Positions 14,196-19,738 of a stretch of DNA of 40,155 nucleotides are shown one piece after another (position 1 is the first letter of the stretch; each line of letters starts with the position of its first letter). The stretch is taken from NCBI GenBank assembly GCA_038231175.1, contig JBBRLU010000003.1, positions 1 to 40,155 of the forward strand, read 5' to 3'. This stretch comes from UBA4729 sp038231175. Its GTDB lineage: Bacteria; Patescibacteriota; Saccharimonadia; Saccharimonadales; UBA4665. A program made the translations under genes and the position numbers. The notes under the pieces are model-generated. The model ran no database searches, had not been told where the DNA came from, and was given only the letters and a program-made list of their open reading frames with translations.

Positions 14196-14649
14196 AGATT
14201 TAAGTGTAGCAAATGTTTGGCGGGCCTGGTTCGCTTTTCGTAGTGGCAAACGAAGTAGTGCTGCAATTATTGAGTATGAATACTACTTGTATTTACATGA
14301 GTTTGATCGTTTTGTAGTACACGAGCTAAAACCCTTAGCCTATATGCGCTACGGCGATGATTGGCTGTGCTTTGCTAGTAGTCAACAAGAGTTAGAACAC
14401 ATCAAAGCCTGGGCGACGGTCTTCTTGTCCCATATACTCAAGCTAACCATTAACCCAAAGCTCAATCACGTAACTGCTACTAAGAAAGGCATCTCGTACC
14501 TTGGTGTTGATATCTGGCCAACCGGGAGGCGTTTGCAACCAGCTGTGAGCGCTCGAATCGTTAGCAAACTTACACCACAGAATGCAGCGAGTTATCTGGC
14601 ACTAGTTTCAGCTCATGAGAAACAAAAGCGTCTAAAGGAGCTGTATTGA
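14173..14649 (+). pseudogene. DGR reverse transcriptase with internal deletion
   Basis: 158 codons, against 330-400 for intact DGR reverse transcriptases. Residues 13-36 match the family N-terminus (ANVWRAWFAFRSGKRS). From about residue 41 the frame continues with the late palm: LHEFDRFVVHELK, catalytic YGDD (60-63), and the following motif KGISYLGVDIWPTGRRL (105-121). The roughly 170-190 residues normally between these parts are missing, in frame, at about 14275-14300. Lost are motifs 0-4 with the first catalytic Asp and the (I/L)GxxxSQ motif. It should be inactive. TAAACT (14161-14166) lies six bases before the ATG at 14173; GTG 14170 is an alternative. The cause could be a true deletion, a strain variant or a mis-assembly. 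Confidence 0.8.
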
Positions 14650-14659
14650 AGAAAGAGCG

Positions 14660-14688
14660 TTGACAACAGGGGCCCTTATCTGTAAAAT
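14660..14688 (+). promoter_or_regulatory. Sigma-70 promoter of rpsP
   Basis: TTGACA (14660-14665), a 17-bp spacer and TAAAAT preceded by TG (14683-14688). It gives a leader of about 50 nt to the rpsP ATG at 14745. Confidence 0.75.
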
Positions 14689-14744
14689 TAGCTATATTGT
14701 CATAGTAGTCTAAATGAGTTTGAGAAAGAGAGTTTTATAGATTT

Positions 14745-15128
14745 ATGTTATCAATTCGTATGCAACGCACCGGTCGCAAAGGTCACGCCATGTTTCGTGT
14801 CGTCGTTCAAGAGTCACGTTACGTGCCTACCAGCGGCAAGGTAGTCGCTCGACTTGGTAGCTATGATCCGCACGCTAAAACTATTATTCTCGATAAAGAA
14901 AAAGCGGCTACCTTCTTGGCTAACGGCGCCCAGCCATCTAACCGTGCCGCCCGTCTGCTGGCTACCGAAGGCGTGGTCATGCCAGCCTGGGTCAAGCAGC
15001 CTGCTGCCCGCAGCCGCAGTGTGCGCCACGCCGATAAGCGCCGTAGCACTACGCCTGCCGCTCCGGTCGAAGCAACTATCGAAGCGTCAGCCGCTGAAGT
15101 TGTCGCTGAAACTGCTGTCGAAGCCTAG
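14745..15128 (+). CDS. rpsP: 30S ribosomal protein bS16
   Basis: A 127-aa protein. Residues 1-80 are the bS16 core: MLSIRMQRTGRKGHAMFRVV, RYVPTSGKVVARLGSYDP, and the conserved QPSNRAARLLATEGV. Its last 45 residues are a low-complexity Ala/Val/Glu/Thr extension not found in short bS16 proteins (75-90 aa). It starts the rpsP-khpA run. A 7-bp hairpin (15151-15174) without a T-tail follows and might process or partly attenuate readthrough into khpA. Confidence 0.95.
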   Translation: MLSIRMQRTGRKGHAMFRVVVQESRYVPTSGKVVARLGSYDPHAKTIILDKEKAATFLANGAQPSNRAARLLATEGVVMPAWVKQPAARSRSVRHADKRRSTTPAAPVEATIEASAAEVVAETAVEA

Positions 15129-15226
15129 CTCGTAATCAGCAATCTTACTGGACCGTGAAATATTACACACGGTCGACCTAACTGTTTGTTATAATTACCA
15201 TATTCTGTAAGTGAGGTATTGACCGT

Positions 15227-15688
15227 ATGAGTAGTATAGATCAAGAATTCGTTGAATTTGTCGTCAAATCATTAGTTGGTAAACCCGAAGCAGTCGTAGT
15301 TGAGCGCCGCATTGACGAAAAGGGTGTGTTGCTTGAGTTAACCGTTGATCCGGAAGATCTGGGCCGGGTCATCGGTAAACGGGGGGCTACCGCCCAAAGC
15401 TTACGGACGTTGCTGCGCGCGCTCGGTACCAAGAACGAAGCCCGTTACAACCTGAAGATCATTGATAATGGTACCGGTGGTCACCATAGTGATGATGATG
15501 GTGCGGCTGTTCCGGCGGACGATCACAGCGATGCTCACGTCAACACCCCGAGGGCTAGTGATGACGATAGTGCAGCTGCTACTACGGACACGGCGCCAGC
15601 CGAGCCGGTGGCGGCCCGCACGGAGACCAGCGACCGCCTGCGCCAGACTCGTAAAGAGTTGGCCGACTTAGACGATCTAGACCTATAG
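15227..15688 (+). CDS. khpA: KhpA-like KH-domain RNA-binding protein with acidic tail
   Basis: A 153-aa protein. Residues 1-78 are the KhpA (YlqC) fold: DQEFVEFVVKSLVGKPEAV at the start and the KH loop GRVIGKRGATAQSLRTLL, containing the GxxG motif (GKRG). Residues 80-153 are a disordered acidic tail rich in Asp, Ala, Thr and His, absent from the usual 75-85-aa protein. KhpA binds RNA and in other bacteria partners KhpB. TATAAT (15190-15195) and GTGAGG precede the ATG at 15227. Its place after rpsP is the classical one; the usual next gene, rimM, is absent. Confidence 0.85.
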   Translation: MSSIDQEFVEFVVKSLVGKPEAVVVERRIDEKGVLLELTVDPEDLGRVIGKRGATAQSLRTLLRALGTKNEARYNLKIIDNGTGGHHSDDDGAAVPADDHSDAHVNTPRASDDDSAAATTDTAPAEPVAARTETSDRLRQTRKELADLDDLDL

Positions 15689-15767
15689 GCCCCTACGCGA
15701 TTAGGAAAAAAGCCACTTTGGGCGCATACTATAAGTAATGTAACTACTTAAGTAGGGGTTCGATACG

Positions 15768-15827
15768 ATGTCTAAAGACAAAGGCAAAAAAGAAGTCAAA
15801 AAACCTAAGCAAATAAAGCAAGTCTGA
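15768..15827 (+). CDS. Short Lys-rich peptide (19 aa)
   Basis: An ATG reading frame MSKDKGKKEVKKPKQIKQV preceded by AGGGG eight bases upstream. Its start resembles small Lys-rich bacterial proteins beginning MSKDKxxKEVKK, but it is much shorter. It may be a leader peptide or the truncated 5' part of a former gene, since the next frame starts two bases after its stop (GTG 15829). Confidence 0.35.
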   Translation: MSKDKGKKEVKKPKQIKQV

Positions 15828-15828
15828 G

Positions 15829-16068
15829 GTGCGTACCACACTGAGCCAACAGAAATTTCTCGACTCTGAGGAAGCTATTGCCATCCGTGAACAACTACTA
15901 GCCATGATGCAGGATACTGCCTTCAACACCTGCGCTACCTACGCCGCCACCCGTGAAGATGAGTTACCGTTTGACGAAAAGCACATGACCTACCTGAGTG
16001 ATCATCCAAAGTTGAATCCGCAGCACTATATGCAGAACCTGCGCCTTAAAACTCGCATCCGTAAGTAA
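15829..16068 (+). CDS. Hypothetical protein (79 aa)
   Basis: A 79-aa soluble protein starting at GTG two bases after the stop of the 19-aa frame. It has a helical N-terminal half (SQQKFLDSEEAIAIREQLLAMM) and a polar C-terminal half (HMTYLSDHPKLNPQHYMQNL). No family is recognised. It sits where rimM is found in many bacteria but shows no PRC-barrel or RimM motif. The start is uncertain: no good Shine-Dalgarno is placed for this GTG, so coupling to the upstream frame is likely. Confidence 0.6.
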   Translation: MRTTLSQQKFLDSEEAIAIREQLLAMMQDTAFNTCATYAATREDELPFDEKHMTYLSDHPKLNPQHYMQNLRLKTRIRK

Positions 16069-16103
16069 ATTAGCCATATCGTTGTAATAAGCGCTAGTTA
16101 CGC

Positions 16104-16132
16104 TTGAACAAGCAGTTGATCTGGACTATGAT
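16104..16132 (+). promoter_or_regulatory. Orphan sigma-70 promoter
   Basis: TTGAAC (16104-16109), a 17-bp spacer and TATGAT (16127-16132). Nothing longer than seven codons is encoded between it and the terminator at 16223-16254, and trmD has its own -10 box at 16282-16287. Confidence 0.6.
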
Positions 16133-16138
16133 TAAAGC

Positions 16139-16254
16139 AAGTCAAACGTGACTGTAAGTTTACAATCCAAAAACAAAAATCAAAAGCTCTGCGAGCCACA
16201 GCAATGTGGGAGCTTTATGTGACAAAACAACCCTAGGCAGCTAGGGTTGTTTTG
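16139..16254 (+). ncRNA. Candidate small RNA upstream of trmD
   Basis: The predicted transcript from the orphan promoter has an A-rich single-stranded part, then a bulged hairpin (AAAGCTC 16183-16189 with GAGCTTT 16210-16216, inner CCACA-GCAA-TGTGG), then a strong terminator hairpin. It matches no RNA family I can name. Confidence 0.4.
16223..16254. terminator. Strong intrinsic terminator before trmD
   Basis: A 14-bp perfect stem built on AAAACAACCCTAG / CTAGGGTTGTTTT with loop GCAG. The A-run on one side and T-run on the other let it work on both strands. Confidence 0.8.
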
Positions 16255-16294
16255 GTATTAGGGTATAACAGGGGTAAATGCTACAATTAAGCTC

Positions 16295-16933
16295 ATGAAA
16301 ATACAGATAATTACGCTGTTTCCGGAGATGTTTAGCGGCGTTCTCGGCGCCAGCATGCTGTGGAAGGCCAGCGACCGCGGGCTGGCCGAGTATTCGTTCA
16401 TTAACCTGCGTGACTATGGCCTCGGCCCACGACACCAAGTTGATGACACGCCCTATGGCGGCGGTGACGGTATGCTGCTGATGGTCGAGCCCTTGCTGAA
16501 GGCAATAGAAGTCGCCAAGGCTAATGACCCGACGGCTAAAGTCTTTTTGCCGACGCCGCGGGGCCGCGTTTATAAGCAGTCGGACGCCAAGCGGCTGGCA
16601 GCGGCCAACGAGGGCCTGATTATCATCTGCCCGCGCTATGAAGGCTACGATGAACGGATTACCCAATGGGTAGACGAGCAATTCTGCATCGGCTCCTACG
16701 TACTGACTGGCGGGGAAGTGCCGGCCATGATCCTGATTGATTCCGTCGTCCGCTTGATTCCTGGTGTCCTGGGTGGGGCCGATAGCACCGAGATCGAGTC
16801 GTTCCAGGCCGACGATATATCTATTGAGTTTCCGCAGTATACCCGGCCGGTGACTTTTCAGGATCAGACCGTACCCGCTGTTCTGTTGAGTGGTAATCAT
16901 GCCGAGATCGCTAAGTGGCGCGCCGACCATTAG
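16295..16933 (+). CDS. trmD: tRNA (guanine-N1)-methyltransferase TrmD
   Basis: A 212-aa SPOUT methyltransferase that makes m1G37 in tRNA. The N-terminus MKIQIITLFPEMFSGVLGAS, the LRDYGLGPRHQVDDTPYGGG segment, PRYEGYDER and the knot region GSYVLTGGEVPAMILIDSVV are all diagnostic; EFPQYTRP follows. It is slightly shorter than the usual 230-250 aa at the C-terminus. TACAAT (16282-16287) ends seven bases before the ATG with no Shine-Dalgarno. A long opposite-strand frame over the same bases is a shadow. Confidence 0.96.
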   Translation: MKIQIITLFPEMFSGVLGASMLWKASDRGLAEYSFINLRDYGLGPRHQVDDTPYGGGDGMLLMVEPLLKAIEVAKANDPTAKVFLPTPRGRVYKQSDAKRLAAANEGLIIICPRYEGYDERITQWVDEQFCIGSYVLTGGEVPAMILIDSVVRLIPGVLGGADSTEIESFQADDISIEFPQYTRPVTFQDQTVPAVLLSGNHAEIAKWRADH

Positions 16934-16941
16934 AACTAGCA

Positions 16942-16955
16942 GTAAGCTAGCTTAC
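16942..16955. promoter_or_regulatory. 14-bp perfect palindrome upstream of sodN
   Basis: GTAAGCTAGCTTAC is a perfect dyad ending next to the expected -35 position of the sodN promoter (TATAAT at 16977-16982). It is a candidate operator; it does not resemble the Streptomyces Nur box. Confidence 0.45.
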
Positions 16956-17007
16956 ACACAGCCGCCGTAAGAAGCGTATAATCAGTAGTACCAACGGAGG
17001 TATTACT

Positions 17008-17403
17008 ATGAAATTGTCTTTTAAATTGCTGAATATCAAGCCCGTCTACGCCCACTGTGACCTACCGTGCGGCGTCTACGACCCGGCCCAAGCCCGGATC
17101 GAGGCCCAGAGCATCATCGGTATCATGGAGAAGTACGATGGCTTCGATGAGCCTAACAAAGTACGGGCCATCATCATCAAGGAAGAACGCGCCGAACTGG
17201 TCAAGCACCACCTGATGGTGCTATGGGCCGATTATTTCAAACCCGAGCATCTGGAAAAGTATCCTGATCTACACACCAAATTCTGGCAAGCGATCAAGCT
17301 AGCCAGCGACTGCAAGCATCATCTCGAAGTTGAGTACGGTCATAAATTAGTGGAGGCCATAGATGAAATCGCTGAAATCTTTTGGGAAACTAAGAAAGCC
17401 TAA
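17008..17403 (+). CDS. sodN: Nickel-containing superoxide dismutase (NiSOD) precursor
   Basis: A 131-aa protein with the NiSOD nickel hook HCDLPCGVYDP (residues 16-26). Mature NiSOD starts at this His, and His1, Cys2 and Cys6 bind Ni. The first 15 residues (MKLSFKLLNIKPVYA) are therefore a propeptide that must be removed. The rest is the four-helix bundle (KVRAIIIKEERAELVKHHLM; CKHHLEVEYGHKLVEAIDEI). It converts superoxide to O2 and H2O2. It has a GGAGG ribosome site seven bases before the ATG, a TATAAT at 16977-16982 and a palindrome upstream. The maturation protease gene overlaps its 3' end. Confidence 0.95.
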   Translation: MKLSFKLLNIKPVYAHCDLPCGVYDPAQARIEAQSIIGIMEKYDGFDEPNKVRAIIIKEERAELVKHHLMVLWADYFKPEHLEKYPDLHTKFWQAIKLASDCKHHLEVEYGHKLVEAIDEIAEIFWETKKA

Positions 17404-17686
17404 ACTATTCATGCTACGCCGCGTTACCGGCGGCAGTATGAGTCCCAAACTACGACCCGGTAAGCTGGTATTCGCGACGCCCTTATTTCGGCGCTTGCGC
17501 CCCGGACAGGTCATCGTCTTTCAACACGAGGGTAGGGAAAAGATCAAACGGATTGAACGCCTGGAGCAAGACCGCTTGTTTGTCATCGGCGACAATCTGG
17601 GCAGCAGTACCGACAGCCGTCACTTCGGTTGGTTGGCCGAACGCGACGTCGTGGCCCGCGTCGTCTGGCCGAAACTGGCCAAGTAG
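17363..17686 (+). CDS. sodX: NiSOD maturation protease (signal peptidase I-like SodX)
   Basis: A 107-aa S26-family peptidase with the serine motif GGSMSP (Ser25), the Lys general-base segment EKIKRIE (Lys62) and FVIGDNLGSSTDSRHFGW, matching the signal-peptidase box GDN...SxDSR.FG. It lacks a clear membrane anchor, unlike LepB. SodX-type proteases cut the NiSOD propeptide to expose the Ni-binding His. The start at 17363 lies inside sodN but is preceded by GGAGG six bases upstream; a later ATG (17411) after the sodN stop is the alternative. Adjacent sodN makes the assignment firm. Confidence 0.92.
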   Translation: MKSLKSFGKLRKPKLFMLRRVTGGSMSPKLRPGKLVFATPLFRRLRPGQVIVFQHEGREKIKRIERLEQDRLFVIGDNLGSSTDSRHFGWLAERDVVARVVWPKLAK

Positions 17687-17687
17687 G

Positions 17688-19235
17688 CTAGTCGTTCGAG
17701 GTCGCTCGGGTAGAATTCTTGAGCGCTGTTTCACGCAGCATCAAGGACACCAGGAAGGCGGCCAGGGCAAACGGGATACCGAATAAGAAGACATCGTGGA
17801 ACGAGCGCGCGAAGGCCTCCAATATCCCTTGGTGGATGGCCGGTGGCAAGGCCTTCAGGACCTTCGGAGCGGCGCTTAGATTCTGGGCTGTCAAGTGTAG
17901 GTTCTGACCGGTGGGCACGGTTTCCTGCAAATGGTGTGTCAGCCGGCTGGTCAGGATAGCCCCAAAGATGGCGGCCCCCAGCGAACTGCCGATAGTCCGG
18001 AAAAAGATTACCACCGAGGTGGCGGTTCCTAGGTCCTGACGGCCGACCGAGTTCTGGACAGCCAGCGTCATGACCTGCATGAACAGGCCGATGCCGACGC
18101 CCAGGATCAACATCCAGATCGTCAGTAGCACCTGGCTGGTCCCGACACCCAGGTGGCTGAACAGGAAGAAGCCGAAGGTGACCAAGGCCGTACCGATGAT
18201 CGGAAAAATGCGGTAGCGGCCGATCTTGCTGATCATCCGGCCGGAGAAAATCGAGCCGGCTAGCAGCCCGAATACCAGCGGCGTCAGCAGCAGGCCGGAG
18301 CGCGTCGCCGAGTCGCTGCGGACGATCTGCTGATACTCCGGTAAGAAGATGATGGCCCCGAACATGACCAGGCCCGACAACAGACTGAGCAGCACCGAGG
18401 TGCGAAAAATATCATTCTTAAATAGCCGTAAAGGGATGATCGGCTCGACGGCCTTTTGCTCGCGCCAAATAAATAGACCGCTAGCCACCAGGAAACCGGC
18501 AAACAGGCCCAGGATATCGCTCGACAGCCAAGGGTGGACGGTGCCACCCCAGACCAGGCCCAGTAGCAGACAGACGGCGGCGATAGCCAGTAGTCCGGCG
18601 CCGGCAAAGTCAATCTTATGCTCGGTCCGGCGCACCGGTAATTGTAGCTTGTACCAGATAGCCGCCAGGGCCAGCGCCCCGATCGGGAGGTTTATGTAAA
18701 AGATGTAACGCCAGCTAAGGTGATCGGTGAACAAGCCACCGATCAGCGGCCCGATGACACTCGACAAGCCGAAAACGGCTCCGAAATAGCCCTGATAGCG
18801 ACCACGTTGACGGGGCGGTACGATGTCACCGATGATCGAAAAGACCAGCGTAAAGATGCCACCACCACCGAGGCCTTGGACGGCTCGGAAGAAGATTAAC
18901 TGGCCCATGGTCTGGCTCAGGCCACACAGAACCGAGCCGACTAGAAACAGTAAGATAGCAACGATAAATATCTTCTTACGACCGAAGAGGTCGCTGATCT
19001 TGCCGTACAGCGGCGTGACGATGGCGCTGGTCAGGAGGTAAGCCGTAGCCACCCATGACAGGCGATTGAGGCCGTGCAGATCGCTGGCAATCCGAGGCAA
19101 GGCGGTCGAGACCACGGTCTGGTCGAGGGCAGCCAGTAACATGGCGCCCATTAAGGCGAATATGATAACCAAGATTTGGTTATGGGTCAGTTCGACGTGA
19201 GCTTCAGTCCTTGCGGCGACAGCTGTTCTGGGCAT
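17688..19235 (-). CDS. MFS transporter, DHA2 (EmrB/QacA) drug:H+ antiporter family
   Basis: A 515-aa protein with about 14 hydrophobic segments, as expected for DHA2. Signatures are ALDQTVVSTALPRI in TM1 (the D-x(3)-V-x-A-L-P motif), PLYGKISDLFGRKK after TM2 (motif A) and RAVQGLGGGGI. It probably exports lipophilic drugs or metabolites with proton antiport. AGGA lies seven bases before the ATG. It is convergent with sodX (1 bp apart) and follows the small membrane protein gene on the same strand. Confidence 0.92.
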   Translation of the reverse strand: MPRTAVAARTEAHVELTHNQILVIIFALMGAMLLAALDQTVVSTALPRIASDLHGLNRLSWVATAYLLTSAIVTPLYGKISDLFGRKKIFIVAILLFLVGSVLCGLSQTMGQLIFFRAVQGLGGGGIFTLVFSIIGDIVPPRQRGRYQGYFGAVFGLSSVIGPLIGGLFTDHLSWRYIFYINLPIGALALAAIWYKLQLPVRRTEHKIDFAGAGLLAIAAVCLLLGLVWGGTVHPWLSSDILGLFAGFLVASGLFIWREQKAVEPIIPLRLFKNDIFRTSVLLSLLSGLVMFGAIIFLPEYQQIVRSDSATRSGLLLTPLVFGLLAGSIFSGRMISKIGRYRIFPIIGTALVTFGFFLFSHLGVGTSQVLLTIWMLILGVGIGLFMQVMTLAVQNSVGRQDLGTATSVVIFFRTIGSSLGAAIFGAILTSRLTHHLQETVPTGQNLHLTAQNLSAAPKVLKALPPAIHQGILEAFARSFHDVFLFGIPFALAAFLVSLMLRETALKNSTRATSND

Positions 19236-19261
19236 CAGTACGTCCTTTGGCTCTGGCCGTC

Positions 19262-19675
19262 TTAGAGGTTTAATTCGTCAAGCTTATAAACCTTGCGGGT
19301 GGCTTGGAGCTGGGCATTATCGTTGTTGCCCTTATCCTGGGCGGTGCTTTGCAAAGTTGTGCCGGCGTTCGTTGGCGACGGGCCGACGGCCGTGGCGCCG
19401 AGCGTCTCAGCCGAGCTGTTGTCGGTAGCTTGGTTCAAAGTAGGCAGTGTAGGCTGCGTTATCAAATGAAGATCAGGCCTGGCGGCCGTAGTCCTGTGGT
19501 GCTGGGCCTGCTCAGCTTGCAAGAGTCGCTGCTGAGACTGGCATTGGACGTGCAGGTAGCCAAAGGCGAACAGCAGGCTAACCAGCAACGGTAAGCCGAT
19601 GATCAGTCGGTTACGGCCCACCGATAAACCTGGCTCTGGTATTGCCATTGCAGTTTTGCGTCTTTTTGAAGTCAT
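19262..19675 (-). CDS. Hypothetical single-TM protein
   Basis: A 137-aa protein with a basic N-terminus, one membrane segment (about residues 24-44, RLIIGLPLLVSLLFAFGYLH) and a polar Thr/Gln/Ala/Asn-rich remainder, probably extracellular and disordered. No family is recognised. TATACT (minus strand, 19683-19688) ends seven bases before the ATG without a Shine-Dalgarno, so it has its own leaderless promoter separate from the terpenoid-synthase operon. The exporter gene follows 26 bp later. Confidence 0.7.
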   Translation of the reverse strand: MTSKRRKTAMAIPEPGLSVGRNRLIIGLPLLVSLLFAFGYLHVQCQSQQRLLQAEQAQHHRTTAARPDLHLITQPTLPTLNQATDNSSAETLGATAVGPSPTNAGTTLQSTAQDKGNNDNAQLQATRKVYKLDELNL

Positions 19676-19738
19676 TGTTGACAGTATACTACGCCGTGAC
19701 CAGCGGGGCCACCGTGGGCTCGGGCCGTGCAGGCTGCT

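Noticed and set aside
15151..15174. Intrinsic terminator after rpsP
   Set aside because: The 7-bp hairpin has no T-tail and lies before khpA in the same direction; kept only as a possible processing hairpin.
16241..16930. 229-codon minus-strand frame
   Set aside because: Antisense shadow of trmD, whose motifs are unambiguous.
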